This document shows, one piece after another, positions 28,425-38,419 of a DNA stretch of 64,000 nucleotides. This DNA is from Actinomycetota bacterium (GTDB taxonomy: Bacteria > Actinomycetota > Actinomycetes > Actinomycetales > Microbacteriaceae), in assembly GCA_020161315.1 (NCBI GenBank), contig JAIUOH010000002.1, positions 1 to 64,000 on the forward strand. Direction: 5' to 3'. Positions within the stretch are counted from its first letter, which is position 1, and the number at the start of each line of letters is the position of its first letter. Under the pieces are notes generated by a model. That model searched no databases. It saw nothing but the letters and a program-made list of their open reading frames with translations, and was not told the DNA's origin. The position numbers and the translations under genes are program-made.

Positions 28425-31223
28425 ATGGCCAGCAAGACTTCTGCCCGCTCGAAATCGGGGGGCACCGCGCGACCCTCGCGCGCTGGGGCGACGGCAAAAA
28501 CCAAGGTAATCGAACCGCTGCACACTGAGAGCCCGGTTGTTCGCGCGTGGCTTGGGCTCGCGCACGGCGTCGGCGGCGCGTTCCGCATGTTCCGCACCGA
28601 GCCGATTGCGCCAGAGGATCGCCGCGATGGCGCGCCCCTCGCGCTCGTGTTGCTTGCGATTGTGGGCGCGATCATCGAGTGGTTCCTGATCGGCAACGGC
28701 GCCGCCCACGCGGTGAGCGCTTACAGTTTCGGCGGACTGTTTGGCCGCATCGCATTTGGGTTGCCCATCGTGATGATCGGGTTTGCTGGGTGGCTTTTTA
28801 ACCACCCCTCAAGCGTGCACGACAATCGCCGCATCGCGATCGGGCTCTCGCTCGCGTTGCTGAGCGCGTCTGGCTTGGCTCACGTGTTCGGGGGGCAGCC
28901 GAAGCCGGGCGGCGACCTTGCGTCTGCCGGTGGGCTCTTTGGTTGGTTGATCGGTGCACCCCTGCTGTTTTTGACCGTGTGGGTCGCGGTGCCGATCCTC
29001 TCCCTGCTGCTCGCTTTCTCGCTTCTGATCGTGACGAAGACACCGCCCGGGCGCATCGTTGCGCGCATAAAAGAGGGCTACCGCTATCTCTTCGGGGAGC
29101 AGCTCGAGCGCACCGCCACTGTGCCCACCGCAGACGACGCAGACCTCGTTGAGCAGGCGAGCCGCAGTGAGCTGCCCTGGTGGCGGCGCAACGCATCGGG
29201 CCGTGAAGAAGACCCAGACTACGTTTCCGATTCGAACGCGGTGAACGAGCTGTTCGACGGCGATGTGAGCGATGACCGCGGCTTTGAGTCTGCCTTGCAA
29301 TCAGAACAAGCAACGGCTCAGTTCGACGACGGGCTCTTCGACTTTGACCGCAGTGAGGCAGTTGCCGCGGCCGCCACGCAATCGCGCGGCTCGGGTCTCG
29401 GCGACGACTCGGTTACCGAGGCGTTTCCCGATGGGCTTTTCGACGCGCCCGTTGAAGCGCCTGTTCTTGACGAGCCGCAGCCCGTCGCCGAGCACGCGCC
29501 ATTTCAGGTGGCGCCCGCGCACAGCGAAGATGCGCGCCCATACACGCTGCCAGATCAGGGCGCGCTCTCGGCCGGTGACCCGCCGAAGGCACGCACGCAG
29601 GCGAACGATGAGACGATGGCCGCCATCGACGCGGTGCTTAAGCAGTTTGGCGTCGATGCGCGGGTGACCGGCTTCTCGCGTGGGCCGACGGTGACGCAGT
29701 ACGAGGTTGAGGTTGGCCCCGGCGTGCGTGTCGAGCGAGTGACGGCGCTGCAGAAGAATCTGTCGTATGCGGTTGCCTCGAACGAGGTGCGCATTCTCTC
29801 GCCGATTCCAGGCAAGAGCGCGATCGGTATCGAGATTCCGAACAAGGATCGCGAGAATGTGGCCCTCGGCGACGTGCTGCGCTCCGCCAAGGCGCAGCGC
29901 AGCAAGCACCCGATGACCATCGGCATTGGCAAAGACGTGAAGGGCGACTTTGTGGTCGCGAACCTCGCGAAGATGCCGCACCTGCTCGTGGCAGGCGCCA
30001 CTGGCTCTGGCAAGTCGAGCTTCATTAACTCGATGATCACGAGCGTGCTGATGCGTGCGACGCCCGCAGAAGTGCGCATGGTGCTCGTCGACCCGAAGCG
30101 CGTCGAGCTGACTGTCTACCAGGGTGTGCCGCACCTCATTACCCCCATCATCACGAACCCGAAGAAGGCTGCCGAGGCGCTGCAGTGGGTCGTGAAAGAG
30201 ATGGACATGCGCTACGACGACCTCGCAAGCTTCGGCTTCAGACACATCGACGATTTCAACGATGCCGTGCGGCAGGGCACCATTGTGCTTCCCGCGGGTA
30301 GCGAGCGAAAACTGAAACCATACCCGTACCTGCTTGTCGTGGTCGACGAGCTCGCCGACCTCATGCTTGTGGCTCCGCGCGACGTTGAAGACTCGATTCA
30401 GCGCATTACACAGCTTGCGCGCGCGGCGGGCATCCACCTGGTGCTCGCAACCCAGCGCCCGTCGGTCAACGTGGTGACAGGTGTGATCAAATCGAACGTG
30501 CCGAGCCGCTACGCATTCGCTGTTGCCTCTGGCACCGACTCGCGCGTGATCCTCGACGAGGTTGGTGCTGAGCGCCTTATCGGGCAGGGCGACGGGCTGC
30601 TGCTCGTCAACGGCGACTCGTCACCAATGCGCGTGCAGGGAGCCTGGGTCAACGAGAGTGAAATCGCGCGTGTCGTCTCGCATGTCAAGCTGCAGGCGCA
30701 ACCCGAATACCGTGCAGATGTGGCCCAGGTTGCAGAGAAGAAAGAGATCGACGCCGATATTGGTGATGACCTCGACGTGCTGCTGCAGGCGATCGAGCTG
30801 GTCGTTACCTCGCAGTTCGGCTCGACCTCGATGCTGCAGCGCAAGTTGCGGGTTGGCTTCGCAAAGGCCGGCCGGCTCATGGATCTGATGGAGTCGCGCG
30901 AAATCGTCGGACCCTCCGAAGGATCGAAGGCGCGCGACGTGCTCGTTGCGCCCGAACAATTGGCCGAAGTGCTCGCTGGCATTCGCGGTGGCGGGTCGCC
31001 GCAGGCGGCTTTTGCGGCTCCCGCTGCGGCCGCAGCACCTGCTGCGGTGCCTCCTGCTGTGGTAGCCGAACCAGTCGAAACCCAGGTGCTCGAGCCGCTG
31101 AATGAAGCGAACGATATCTTTGACTCGCGCTACGACGATCCGATCGCCGCGCATCAGGCTGGCCTCAAAGAAGTTGAGGGCGAAGACGACGAAGACGCCT
31201 GGCAGCTGACCGGGCGAGAGTAG
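28425..31223 (+). CDS. ftsK: DNA translocase FtsK/SpoIIIE
   Basis: Septal DNA pump that clears chromosome from the division plane. 932 residues: four predicted transmembrane helices (about 65-210), an acidic low-complexity linker (about 240-390), and the motor domain with Walker [10 protein letters not shown] (about 524) and Walker [11 protein letters not shown] (about 636-645). A C-terminal gamma winged-helix ([20 protein letters not shown], about 797-816) reads DNA polarity. The tail is Ala/Pro-rich and contains [14 protein letters not shown], whose DNA may be an inserted short repeat. Fits single-gene transcription from a damage-type promoter, with pgsA 6 nt downstream. Confidence 0.96.
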   Translation: MASKTSARSKSGGTARPSRAGATAKTKVIEPLHTESPVVRAWLGLAHGVGGAFRMFRTEPIAPEDRRDGAPLALVLLAIVGAIIEWFLIGNGAAHAVSAYSFGGLFGRIAFGLPIVMIGFAGWLFNHPSSVHDNRRIAIGLSLALLSASGLAHVFGGQPKPGGDLASAGGLFGWLIGAPLLFLTVWVAVPILSLLLAFSLLIVTKTPPGRIVARIKEGYRYLFGEQLERTATVPTADDADLVEQASRSELPWWRRNASGREEDPDYVSDSNAVNELFDGDVSDDRGFESALQSEQATAQFDDGLFDFDRSEAVAAAATQSRGSGLGDDSVTEAFPDGLFDAPVEAPVLDEPQPVAEHAPFQVAPAHSEDARPYTLPDQGALSAGDPPKARTQANDETMAAIDAVLKQFGVDARVTGFSRGPTVTQYEVEVGPGVRVERVTALQKNLSYAVASNEVRILSPIPGKSAIGIEIPNKDRENVALGDVLRSAKAQRSKHPMTIGIGKDVKGDFVVANLAKMPHLLVAGATGSGKSSFINSMITSVLMRATPAEVRMVLVDPKRVELTVYQGVPHLITPIITNPKKAAEALQWVVKEMDMRYDDLASFGFRHIDDFNDAVRQGTIVLPAGSERKLKPYPYLLVVVDELADLMLVAPRDVEDSIQRITQLARAAGIHLVLATQRPSVNVVTGVIKSNVPSRYAFAVASGTDSRVILDEVGAERLIGQGDGLLLVNGDSSPMRVQGAWVNESEIARVVSHVKLQAQPEYRADVAQVAEKKEIDADIGDDLDVLLQAIELVVTSQFGSTSMLQRKLRVGFAKAGRLMDLMESREIVGPSEGSKARDVLVAPEQLAEVLAGIRGGGSPQAAFAAPAAAAAPAAVPPAVVAEPVETQVLEPLNEANDIFDSRYDDPIAAHQAGLKEVEGEDDEDAWQLTGRE

Positions 31224-31229
31224 GGCATC

Positions 31230-31862
31230 ATGACAGAGACGCCGGTGCCCGCGAGCGAAGGCTCCGCCAAGCAGAGCAACTGGAACGCACCCAACATCAT
31301 CACCGGTGCGCGAATTGTCGCGACTCCATTCTTTATCTGGATGCTGCTCGCAGATCACGGGCAGATGGGTGCGCTGCGCTGGGCCGCGGCCGCGTTCTTC
31401 GTCGTGGCGATCGCAACAGACGCATGGGATGGGCATATCGCGAGGTCACGCGGGCTCGTCACCGACCTCGGCAAGCTACTTGACCCGATCGCCGATAAGT
31501 TTCTTACCGGTGGTGCGCTCGTCGGGCTGTCGATCCTTGGTGAGCTGCCCTGGTGGGTCACGATAGTCGTGCTCGTGCGCGAGCTGGGCATCACCGTGCA
31601 CCGGCTCTTTGAGGCGCGCAGCGTGGTGGTTGCGGCCGCCTGGATGGGCAAGCTGAAGACCGTCGCGCAGTCGGTTGCAATCTCACTTGCGCTGTTTCCG
31701 TTTGCAAGCCTGTTTGGTGAGGGCTGGCTCAGTGTGGCCGTTGTGTGGCTCAACATCATCACGATGAGCATCGCGGTGGTGCTGACCATTGCGAGCGGCA
31801 TCGACTACGTCGTGAACTTCCTTCGTATGCGCAAAGGGACGCCTGATGGGGCCGCGCAATAG
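31230..31862 (+). CDS. pgsA: CDP-alcohol phosphatidyltransferase (phosphatidylglycerophosphate synthase type)
   Basis: Transfers the phosphatidyl group from CDP-diacylglycerol to glycerol-3-phosphate in phospholipid synthesis. 210 residues, several membrane helices. The family signature is complete: DGHIARSRGLVTDLGKLLD (about 70-88), with the final aspartate of the motif in PIADK. It starts 6 nt after ftsK and overlaps the start of the next gene. In mycobacteria the pgsA3 gene sits at the same place between ftsK and clgR. The exact alcohol acceptor is inferred from position. Confidence 0.88.
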   Translation: MTETPVPASEGSAKQSNWNAPNIITGARIVATPFFIWMLLADHGQMGALRWAAAAFFVVAIATDAWDGHIARSRGLVTDLGKLLDPIADKFLTGGALVGLSILGELPWWVTIVVLVRELGITVHRLFEARSVVVAAAWMGKLKTVAQSVAISLALFPFASLFGEGWLSVAVVWLNIITMSIAVVLTIASGIDYVVNFLRMRKGTPDGAAQ

Positions 31863-32415
31863 AGGCTGCTCAATGGAGACTCCCGTGGGGCGATTGTGGC
31901 CAGCTAGCGAACTTGAGAGGGCGGTCGCGCTTGGTGTGCGAATTGCGGTTGCCGAGTCGCTGACAGGTGGGCTGCTTGCCGACGCGCTCGTCGCGGTTCC
32001 AGGTGCCTCCCGAGCCTTCTCCGGCGGCATCGTCGCATACGACACTGAGCTAAAGCGCTCTCTACTTGGTGTTGATGCCGAGTTGCTTGAGTCTCGCGGC
32101 CCCGTCGATGCCGAGGTTGCAAAGCAGATGGCTCGTGGCGTGCGGCGCGCGTGCGCCACCCCGCGTGTTGGCGCTGCCCAGGTCGTTGAAGCTGAGATTG
32201 GTCTCGCGACCACGGGTGTTGCGGGCCCAGACCCAGACCCTGCCACTGGCCAGCCCGCGGGCACTGTCTGGGTGGGGGTGAGCTCGGCACTCGGTGAGCG
32301 CGCTGTGTTACTTCGTTCGGAGGGGGACCGGCCCCGGGTGCGAGCGCAGACAGTTGCGGCGGCGCTGCGTGAACTTGCCGCCGAACTCGCGCTGCTCGAC
32401 GATCAAGCCCCTTAA
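31846..32415 (+). CDS. CinA C-terminal domain protein (nicotinamide-nucleotide amidase-like)
   Basis: 189 residues equal to the C-terminal amidase domain of CinA, which hydrolyses nicotinamide mononucleotide to nicotinate mononucleotide. Conserved pieces: AVAESLTGGLLADALVAVPG, FSGGIVAYDTELKRSLLGV, and TTGVAGPDPDP..QPAGTVWVG. The N-terminal molybdopterin-binding domain of full CinA is absent, as in other stand-alone PncC proteins. ATG 31846 has AAAGGGA 6 nt upstream and overlaps pgsA by 17 bp; ATG 31873 with GAGG is an equally possible start. Its stop codon lies inside the palindrome CCCTTAAGGG. Confidence 0.85.
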   Translation: MGPRNRGCSMETPVGRLWPASELERAVALGVRIAVAESLTGGLLADALVAVPGASRAFSGGIVAYDTELKRSLLGVDAELLESRGPVDAEVAKQMARGVRRACATPRVGAAQVVEAEIGLATTGVAGPDPDPATGQPAGTVWVGVSSALGERAVLLRSEGDRPRVRAQTVAAALRELAAELALLDDQAP

Positions 32416-32427
32416 GGGTAGGCAAAC

Positions 32428-32490
32428 TTGAGCCTTCTCGGCTCAAATTCAGGAAATGCTCAGGAATAACGCGGCTAAAGTAACGGTTAC
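32428..32490 (+). promoter_or_regulatory. Palindromes upstream of clgR
   Basis: Two exact inverted repeats precede clgR: TTGAGCC-TTCTC-GGCTCAA (32428-32446), probably a hairpin after cinA, and GTAACGGTTAC (32480-32490), a possible operator. I did not find a good CGC-N5-GCG ClgR box here. Confidence 0.35.
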
Positions 32491-32588
32491 TCTCAGTGAC
32501 GCCCAGCAGACTAGATGCAGATAGTCTGGACTGCACAGGCGGCAATGATGAAAGTGCGGCTGTAGCCGCACGAGAGAAGGAGGATGCG

Positions 32589-32915
32589 ATGGTACTGGTT
32601 CGTCAAGAGATCGGCGATGTGCTGCGTGACTTCCGGCTGCAGAAGGGTCGCACCCTGCGTCAGGTAGCCGGCGAGGCAAGCGTTGCGCTCGGATACCTCA
32701 GCGAGGTTGAGCGCGGTCAGAAAGAGGCCTCGAGTGAGATTCTCGCGGCAGTTGCCGACGCGCTCGATACCCCGCTCTCGGTCATTATGGGTGAGGTGAG
32801 CGATCGCCTCGCGATCGTGGAGGGGCTTAGCGTTCCGCTCGGCGCGCGCGTGCCAGACACGGTGCCCGCCGACCTCGTTTCGGGGTACCGACCCGAGCTG
32901 CTTGCTCGCCGTTAG
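32589..32915 (+). CDS. clgR: ClgR-type transcriptional activator (XRE helix-turn-helix)
   Basis: 108 residues from ATG 32589 (MVLVRQEIGDVLRDFRL), preceded by GAAGGAGG. The helix-turn-helix spans about residues 17-60, with RTLRQVAGEASVALGYLSEV and RGQKEASSEILAAVADAL, the signature of the ClgR group that activates clp protease and stress genes in Actinobacteria. The short C-terminus ends LLARR, with no extra domain; ClgR proteins are often degraded through such termini. Position after pgsA/cinA and before recA matches Rv2745c and Corynebacterium clgR. Confidence 0.88.
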   Translation: MVLVRQEIGDVLRDFRLQKGRTLRQVAGEASVALGYLSEVERGQKEASSEILAAVADALDTPLSVIMGEVSDRLAIVEGLSVPLGARVPDTVPADLVSGYRPELLARR

Positions 32916-32932
32916 CCACAGTATTGCTCGTT

Positions 32933-32967
32933 GAAAGCGCCACGCCTCGTAAGGGGCTGGCGCTTTC
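32933..32967 (+). terminator. Hairpin after clgR
   Basis: GAAAGCGCC (32933-32941) pairs with GGCGCTTTC (32959-32967). There is no U-tract, so termination is possible but unproven. Confidence 0.4.
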
Positions 32968-32990
32968 GTCTGTGCTGAGAAAGTTTTGCC

Positions 32991-33212
32991 TTGAGAATAA
33001 GTGAGTTTCAGCGTGCGATGCGCGAGGAGTTTGGCGACGTGTATGCGGGCGTGCTGACGCGTGACCACTGGCTCACTGTGCTTGGCGGCACCGCGCAAGA
33101 CGCGCTTGATCGCGGTGTTCCCGCGCGTGAGGTGTGGTGGGCGCTCTGCGAGGACCTGCAGGTGCCCCTGGCGAGGCGCCACGGTCGAGGCCTCATTGAC
33201 CCGCGTGGCTGA
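32991..33212 (+). CDS. DUF3046 protein
   Basis: 73 residues from TTG 32991. The whole chain is one DUF3046 domain: MRISEFQRAMREEFGDVYAG, DHWLTVLGGTAQDAL and PAREVWWALCEDLQVP. This small family is restricted to Actinobacteria and almost always sits just upstream of recA, as here (Rv2738c in M. tuberculosis). Its role is unknown; the position suggests a link with recombination. No clear ribosome site is seen, so the TTG is the weakest part of this call. Confidence 0.8.
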   Translation: MRISEFQRAMREEFGDVYAGVLTRDHWLTVLGGTAQDALDRGVPAREVWWALCEDLQVPLARRHGRGLIDPRG

Positions 33213-33249
33213 GGTGTTCTAGGACTCTAGCTGAATTGCGGCGTGTCGT

Positions 33250-33265
33250 TCGAATATGTGTTCGA
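33250..33265. promoter_or_regulatory. LexA (SOS) box of recA
   Basis: TCGAATATGTGTTCGA matches the actinobacterial/Bacillus-type LexA box (TCGAAC-N4-GTTCGA). A possible -10 TATTGT follows at 33274-33279. lexA itself is at 49.0 kb. Confidence 0.85.
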
Positions 33266-33336
33266 ATGGCGCGTATTGTCTTCCACAGGTGATCTCGAGT
33301 ACGAGTTATCCAGAGATTTTTGCTTCCGGCCGAAAA

Positions 33337-33358
33337 TGTCGGTGGTGCGATCTATGGT
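33337..33358 (+). promoter_or_regulatory. RecA-NDp (PafBC-type) promoter of recA
   Basis: TGTCGGTG (33337-33344), 8 nt, TATGGT (33353-33358) fits the LexA-independent damage-inducible consensus known from mycobacterial recA. Predicted start about 33365, leaving a 90-nt leader. The region 33213-33454 (242 bp) holds this promoter and the SOS box. Confidence 0.72.
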
Positions 33359-33454
33359 TCAAGTACCGACCACCAGGCCTTGTCGACGGGATGTCCGGCA
33401 CGACAGCGGGTAGGCCAGCAACCGGCGATTATCGCCCAACCAGAGGAGCTAGAA

Positions 33455-34534
33455 ATGGCAAAAAACATCTCAGTATCGCCCGCAGGAAAAGACCGCGAAA
33501 AGGCGCTTGAGGCAGCACTTGCGAACATCGATAAGCAGTTCGGCAAGGGTGCAATCATGCGCCTTGGCAGCACCGAGCGCCCTCCGGTTGAGGTGATTCC
33601 GACAGGTTCGATTGCGCTTGACGTCGCACTCGGCATTGGTGGCCTGCCACGCGGCCGCATCATCGAGATCTATGGCCCGGAGTCGTCGGGCAAAACTACG
33701 CTCACGCTGCACGCGATCGCGAACGCGCAGCGCGCCGGCGGCATTGCGGCATTCATCGATGCTGAGCACGCCCTCGACCCGGAGTACGCGCAGAAGCTTG
33801 GCGTCGACATTGATGCGCTGCTCGTTTCGCAGCCCGATACCGGTGAGCAGGCGCTTGAGATCGCAGATATGCTCATTCGCTCGGGTTCGGTTGACCTGGT
33901 AGTCATCGACTCGGTGGCCGCGCTTGTGCCTCGCGCCGAGATCGAGGGTGACATGGGTGACAGCCATGTCGGCCTGCAGGCGCGCTTGATGTCGCAGGCG
34001 CTCCGCAAGATTACGGGTGGCCTCAACCAGACAAAGACCACTGCAATCTTCATCAACCAGCTGCGTGAGAAGATCGGCGTGTTCTTTGGTAGCCCAGAGA
34101 CCACAGCCGGTGGTAAGGCGCTCAAGTTCTACGCGTCGGTGCGACTCGATATTCGACGCATTCAGACGCTGAAAGACGGCGCTGACGCTGTGGGCAACCG
34201 CACCAAGGTGAAGGTTGTGAAGAACAAGATGGCGCCCCCCTTCAAGCAGGCCGAGTTTGACATTCTTTACGGTGTCGGCATCTCGCGTGAGGGCTCGCTC
34301 ATCGACTTTGGTGTCGAGCACGGCCTCATCAAGAAGAGCGGCGCCTGGTACACCTACGACGGTGACCAGCTCGGTCAGGGCATGGAGAACTCGCGTAAGT
34401 TCTTGATTGCAAACCCAGACATCGCGGCCGAGATCGAAGAGAAGATCCTCGTAAAGCTGGGCGTGAAACAGAGTGAAGAGGCACCCGCGCAGATCGCAAG
34501 CGGCGAAGACGACGCGGCCCGCAAGAGCGCGTAA
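33455..34534 (+). CDS. recA: Recombinase A
   Basis: DNA strand-exchange ATPase and co-protease for LexA self-cleavage. 359 residues. Walker [11 protein letters not shown] (about 73-82), Walker [11 protein letters not shown], the DNA-binding loop L1 [20 protein letters not shown], and [15 protein letters not shown] are all present. The C-terminal tail is acidic. No intein interrupts it. I use ATG 33455 ([12 protein letters not shown]) with AGAGGAG upstream. Two damage-responsive promoters are visible upstream; recX follows 11 nt later. Confidence 0.98.
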   Translation: MAKNISVSPAGKDREKALEAALANIDKQFGKGAIMRLGSTERPPVEVIPTGSIALDVALGIGGLPRGRIIEIYGPESSGKTTLTLHAIANAQRAGGIAAFIDAEHALDPEYAQKLGVDIDALLVSQPDTGEQALEIADMLIRSGSVDLVVIDSVAALVPRAEIEGDMGDSHVGLQARLMSQALRKITGGLNQTKTTAIFINQLREKIGVFFGSPETTAGGKALKFYASVRLDIRRIQTLKDGADAVGNRTKVKVVKNKMAPPFKQAEFDILYGVGISREGSLIDFGVEHGLIKKSGAWYTYDGDQLGQGMENSRKFLIANPDIAAEIEEKILVKLGVKQSEEAPAQIASGEDDAARKSA

Positions 34535-34545
34535 CGAGACTGAAG

Positions 34546-35364
34546 ATGGCTGTTCGTTTTTTGCCACCGCAGGCTGAGGGGCCTTCCGCCTCTCAGTCTC
34601 GCGACCGCGAGAATCTCGCAGAGGTGATCGAGCTTCGCGGTCGGCTGCAGCCCACGGTAGACGCGGAGCCTGGATCGTCAGCCCCGGCATCAGAACCGGC
34701 TGGTCGGGTTCGGCAGATTGCCCAGCTTCGAAAGGTCACCGAAGACATTCAGGCGCCGCGCGGTGTCGGGCAAGGCTTCGAGCCTGCGCCTGGGCCTGCT
34801 GCCGTGTCTGAGCCCGCTGCCGTGTCTGGGCCTGCTGCCGAGCTTGAGCATGTGCGATCAGTGAGCGATGACGCCGTGCGCATGCTTGCGCGAAAGGCGC
34901 GCTCGAGCGGTGAGCTGCGAAGAGAGCTGCTCGCGCTCGGCCACGATCACGCCGAGGTCGATGGAGTGGTGCTCGAGTGCGAGAGCCGCCTCTACCTTGA
35001 TGATCTTGGGCTTGCGAGAGTGCTCGCTGAGACGCTGCGGGCGCGTAAGCGGGCGAGCCGAAGCCAGATCAGACTCAAACTGCGTGAGCGATTGCTGCCC
35101 GATGGCGTGATTGAAACAGCGTTGGGTGAGCTCGACGAAGACGAAGAACACGAGTTGCTTCGTGAAGCGGCGAGCGAGCGAGCGCGGAAGATGGGTGGTC
35201 TCGATCGCCAGACCGCCGAGCGTAGACTGCTTGGCTTTCTCGCTCGGCGGGGCTGGTCAGGTGAGCGAGCGGTGCGGGTCGCGCGAGAGGCGCTCGATCG
35301 CGGTGAGCTGCGCGGCCAGGTGCGAAGCGGGTCGAGTAGCCGCAGCGCGGTGCGCTTTCAGTAG
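34546..35364 (+). CDS. recX: Regulatory protein RecX
   Basis: Binds RecA filaments and restrains recombinase activity. 272 residues. The RecX domain is in the C-terminal half (about 105-255), with helical repeats such as [40 protein letters not shown] and [20 protein letters not shown]. The first 100 residues are a Pro/Ala-rich, probably disordered extension, encoded partly by an 18-bp tandem repeat (34794-34847). Adjacent to recA with 11-nt spacing, so co-transcribed. Confidence 0.9.
   Translation: MAVRFLPPQAEGPSASQSRDRENLAEVIELRGRLQPTVDAEPGSSAPASEPAGRVRQIAQLRKVTEDIQAPRGVGQGFEPAPGPAAVSEPAAVSGPAAELEHVRSVSDDAVRMLARKARSSGELRRELLALGHDHAEVDGVVLECESRLYLDDLGLARVLAETLRARKRASRSQIRLKLRERLLPDGVIETALGELDEDEEHELLREAASERARKMGGLDRQTAERRLLGFLARRGWSGERAVRVAREALDRGELRGQVRSGSSSRSAVRFQ
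34794..34847 (+). repeat. 18-bp tandem repeat inside recX
   Basis: Three imperfect 18-bp units (GCCTGCTGCCGTGTCTGA and variants) encode [18 protein letters not shown] in the disordered N-terminal extension of RecX. Likely length-variable between strains. Confidence 0.75.
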
Positions 35365-35410
35365 TAATCGCCTCGCGAGCACCAAGCTCAAGTTTCAAGC
35401 TGACCTTCGA

Positions 35411-35416
35411 TAGAAT
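35411..35416 (+). promoter_or_regulatory. Putative -10 box (TAGAAT) of miaB
   Basis: TAGAAT ends 7 nt before the miaB ATG at 35424; no ribosome site is visible. Confidence 0.55.
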
Positions 35417-35423
35417 TGCCCTT

Positions 35424-36959
35424 ATGCCATCAGCCGAAGCAACCCTGATCGAACCGTCGCCCGCAGCACTTCGAGCCGACGGCTCTCCGCGTAGCTACAC
35501 CGTTCGCACGCTGGGCTGCCAGATGAACGTGCACGACTCAGAACGCCTCTCGGGCTCACTCGAGGCGGCGGGTTATGTCGCGGCTGAGTCGCCAGACTCA
35601 GCCGATGTTGTGGTGATCAACACCTGTGCGGTGCGTGAGAACGCGGCTAACAAGCTGTACGGCAACCTCGGCATGCTCGCGGCAGTCAAACGCGAGCGCG
35701 ACGGCATGCAGATCGCCGTCGGTGGCTGCCTCGCGCAAAAAGACCAGGGCACCATCGTAGAGAAAGCCCCCTGGGTCGACGTGGTGTTTGGCACCCACAA
35801 CATGGGTTCGCTGCCGGCACTGCTCGAGCGAGCCCGCCACAACGCCGAGGCTCAGGTCGAGATTCTTGAGGCGCTTGAGGTGTTCCCGTCGACGCTGCCA
35901 ACGAAGCGCGATTCGGCGTCGAGCGGCTGGGTCTCAATCTCGGTTGGCTGTAACAACACCTGCACCTTCTGCATTGTGCCTTCGCTTCGAGGCAAAGAGA
36001 AAGATCGCCGCCCGGGCGACGTGCTTGCCGAGGTACAAGCGCTCGTCGACGACGGCGCTATCGAGGTCACGCTGCTGGGTCAGAACGTGAACACCTACGG
36101 GGTCGAGTTTGGCGACAAGCTCGCCTTTGGCAAGCTGCTGCGTGCAATGGGCGAGATCGAGGGCCTCGAGCGCGTGCGCTTTACAAGCCCCCACCCGGCA
36201 GCCTTCACCGAAGACGTCATCGCCGCGATGGCCGAGACGCACAACGTGATGCCAACGCTGCACATGCCGTTGCAGTCGGGCTCTGACACCGTGCTCAAGG
36301 CAATGCGCCGCTCGTACCGCAGCAAGCGCTATCTCGGCATTCTCGATCAGGTGCGCGAACAAATTCCGCACGCGGCGATCACCACCGACATCATCGTGGG
36401 CTTTCCGGGTGAGACCGATCAAGACTTCGAAGACACCATGCGAGTGGTTGAGCAGTCACGCTTCCAGAGCGCCTTCACCTTCCAGTACTCGATTCGCCCC
36501 GGTACGCCCGCCGCGACGATGGAAGATCAGGTGCCCAAAGCCGTCGTGCAAGAGCGCTATGAGCGTCTTATGGCCCTGCAGGAGCGCATCTCGCTCGAAG
36601 AAAACCATGCGCAGGTCGGCCACACCGTACAGGTGCTGGTATCTGGTGAGGGTCGCAAAGACGGTGCCACGCGTCGCCTCTCGGGCCGCGCAGAAGACAA
36701 CCGTCTCGTGCACTTCACCGTGCCCGAGGGAGCAGAAGAGCCACGCCCCGGTGATGTCGTAACCGCGAAGGTTACCTCGGCGGCGCCGTTCTTCTTGATT
36801 GCCGACGATGCGAGCGTCTATGCGGTGCGTCGCACCCGCGCGGGCGATGCGTGGGATCGTCGGCAGGCAGAGAGCTGCGGTGTGCCGACGCCTGCAGCCG
36901 CAGTTGGTGCGGGCCCAGTCGCTATTGGCCTCGGCATGCCCACTATTCGCACGAGGTGA
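35424..36959 (+). CDS. miaB: tRNA-2-methylthio-N6-dimethylallyladenosine synthase
   Basis: Radical-SAM methylthiotransferase that adds the methylthio group to i6A37 of tRNAs, acting after MiaA. 511 residues. The N-terminal UPF0004 domain has cysteines in [23 protein letters not shown] and VGGCLAQK. The radical-SAM motif CxxxCxxC is CNNTCTFC (about 175-182), and a TRAM domain is at about 395-460. A further Ala/Gly-rich tail follows. It overlaps miaA by 4 nt, which couples the two tRNA-modification steps. Leaderless start predicted. Confidence 0.95.
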   Translation: MPSAEATLIEPSPAALRADGSPRSYTVRTLGCQMNVHDSERLSGSLEAAGYVAAESPDSADVVVINTCAVRENAANKLYGNLGMLAAVKRERDGMQIAVGGCLAQKDQGTIVEKAPWVDVVFGTHNMGSLPALLERARHNAEAQVEILEALEVFPSTLPTKRDSASSGWVSISVGCNNTCTFCIVPSLRGKEKDRRPGDVLAEVQALVDDGAIEVTLLGQNVNTYGVEFGDKLAFGKLLRAMGEIEGLERVRFTSPHPAAFTEDVIAAMAETHNVMPTLHMPLQSGSDTVLKAMRRSYRSKRYLGILDQVREQIPHAAITTDIIVGFPGETDQDFEDTMRVVEQSRFQSAFTFQYSIRPGTPAATMEDQVPKAVVQERYERLMALQERISLEENHAQVGHTVQVLVSGEGRKDGATRRLSGRAEDNRLVHFTVPEGAEEPRPGDVVTAKVTSAAPFFLIADDASVYAVRRTRAGDAWDRRQAESCGVPTPAAAVGAGPVAIGLGMPTIRTR

Positions 36960-37900
36960 GTCAGTCGCACAGCGCGAGTCAGGGTTTTGAGTCGCAGCGC
37001 CTCTGGGCGGTGGTCGGCGCAACCGGCACGGGCAAGACCTCACTGTCGATTGACCTCGCCGAGCGTTTAGCTGGTGAGGGGCGTGTTGCCGAGATTGTCA
37101 ACGCCGATGCGATGCAGTTCTACCGGGGCATGAATATTGGCACGGCAAAGCTCGCGCCCGAAGCGCAACGCGGCATTGCGCATCACCTCTTCGAGGCGCT
37201 TGAAGTCACCGAAGAAGCTACGGTTGCCTGGTATCAGCCGGCCGCGCGGGCGCTCATCGAGGAGATTCACGGGCGCGGGCACGATGCCATCCTCATTGGT
37301 GGCTCGGGGCTGTACGTCTCGAGCGTGCTCTTCGACTTTCAGTTTCCGCCGAGAGATGAGGCTCTGCGCACGGAGCTTGAGGCCGAGCTCGAACGCGGGG
37401 GAGTCGCACCCCTGCTCGCTCGCCTGCGCGAGGCCGACCCAAAGACGGCAGAGGCAGTCGATGCCCGAAACCCGCGCCGCGTGGTGCGCGCGCTCGAAGT
37501 GGCGCTGCTCGGGGCCGATGGGCAGGTCACGCTGCCGCAAGCGCCAAAACTCTGGCACGCAGACACCCGAATCATCGGTGTGGGCTGTGAACGTGTGGCA
37601 CTCGTGGAGCGTCTCGACGCCCGGGTCGAACGCATGTGGAGCGATGGGCTGCTCGGCGAGGTGCGGGGGCTGCAACCGCAAGGGCTTGAGCGGGGCAAAA
37701 CCGCCAGCCGCGCGATCGGCTACCAGCAGGCGCTCGCCCAATTGCGCGGCGAGATGACCGAGCGGCAGGCGATCGAAGAGACCCAGGCACTGACGAGGCG
37801 TTACGCCCGTCGCCAGGTGAGCTGGTTCAAGCGATACCAAGACGTGCAGTGGCTCGACTCGACGACGGGGGCGCCCGACGTCTTGCGCGTCACGGTGTAG
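36956..37900 (+). CDS. miaA: tRNA dimethylallyltransferase
   Basis: Prenylates A37 of tRNAs reading UNN codons; its product is the substrate of MiaB. 314 residues from GTG 36956, which overlaps the miaB stop (GTGA); the longer frame from 36851 lies inside miaB. The P-loop [15 protein letters not shown] is at about residues 20-34, with the conserved [17 protein letters not shown] and RVVRALEVA segments. The C-terminal RQVSWFKR motif is also intact. Confidence 0.95.
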   Translation: MSQSHSASQGFESQRLWAVVGATGTGKTSLSIDLAERLAGEGRVAEIVNADAMQFYRGMNIGTAKLAPEAQRGIAHHLFEALEVTEEATVAWYQPAARALIEEIHGRGHDAILIGGSGLYVSSVLFDFQFPPRDEALRTELEAELERGGVAPLLARLREADPKTAEAVDARNPRRVVRALEVALLGADGQVTLPQAPKLWHADTRIIGVGCERVALVERLDARVERMWSDGLLGEVRGLQPQGLERGKTASRAIGYQQALAQLRGEMTERQAIEETQALTRRYARRQVSWFKRYQDVQWLDSTTGAPDVLRVTV

Positions 37901-37903
37901 CGT
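37898..37903 (+). promoter_or_regulatory. Putative -10 box (TAGCGT) of the GNAT gene
   Basis: TAGCGT uses the miaA stop codon and ends 7 nt before ATG 37911. Confidence 0.3.
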
Positions 37904-37910
37904 ACAGGGC

Positions 37911-38369
37911 ATGACGTTTCGCATCCGAGAGTTCGCGCCCGCAGACACCGAGCAGGTGGTCGAACTCTGGCAGCTGTGTGATCTCACAAGGCCGTGGAAT
38001 GATCCTCGCAAAGACATCGCACGCTGCCTCGAAACCGAAACAAGCTTCTTGCTCATCGCCGAAGCCAGGGCTGAGGCCGGAGCTGAGGCTGCTACCGGCG
38101 ACGCAGCAATTGTCGGCACCGTCATGGGCGGCTACGAAGGGCATCGCGGCTGGCTGTTCTACCTGGCGAGCCACCCAGAGCATCAGGGCGCGGGCACTGG
38201 TCGAGCGCTCGTGGCGGAGGCCGAGCGGCGGCTCGAAGCGATGGGTTGCCCCAAGGTCATGCTGATGGTCAGGGGCAGCAACACCGGGGTGCTCGGTTTC
38301 TACGACAAGCTCGGCTACGAAGTCGAAGAAGGGTTGCTGGTACTCAGCAGGCGCCTCATCGAAGACTAA
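37911..38369 (+). CDS. GNAT family acetyltransferase (YpeA-like)
   Basis: 152 residues forming one GNAT fold. The acetyl-CoA binding motif A is visible as SHPEHQGAGTGRALVAEAER (about 86-105); the C-terminal GFYDKLGYEVEEGLLVLSRRL is typical. Similar to YpeA-type acetyltransferases of unknown substrate. A small Ala/Glu insertion (EARAEAGAEAATGDA) lies before motif A. The stop codon sits in the loop of a 14-bp hairpin that could terminate transcription from both sides. Confidence 0.82.
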   Translation: MTFRIREFAPADTEQVVELWQLCDLTRPWNDPRKDIARCLETETSFLLIAEARAEAGAEAATGDAAIVGTVMGGYEGHRGWLFYLASHPEHQGAGTGRALVAEAERRLEAMGCPKVMLMVRGSNTGVLGFYDKLGYEVEEGLLVLSRRLIED

Positions 38370-38384
38370 ACTTCGACGAGGCGC
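38351..38384. terminator. Hairpin spanning the GNAT stop codon, convergent terminator
   Basis: GCGCCTCATCGAAG (38351-38364) pairs with CTTCGACGAGGCGC (38371-38384), one mismatch, loop ACTAAA containing the stop. It lies between convergent genes; U-tracts are poor. Confidence 0.55.
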
Positions 38385-38419
38385 CCGGCAGATTTGAACA
38401 GCAGCAGGATCAGCGATGC

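Noticed and set aside
33320-33454. 45-codon N-terminal extension of recA
   Set aside because: It would read through the RecA-NDp promoter; the conserved RecA start with a strong ribosome site is at 33455.
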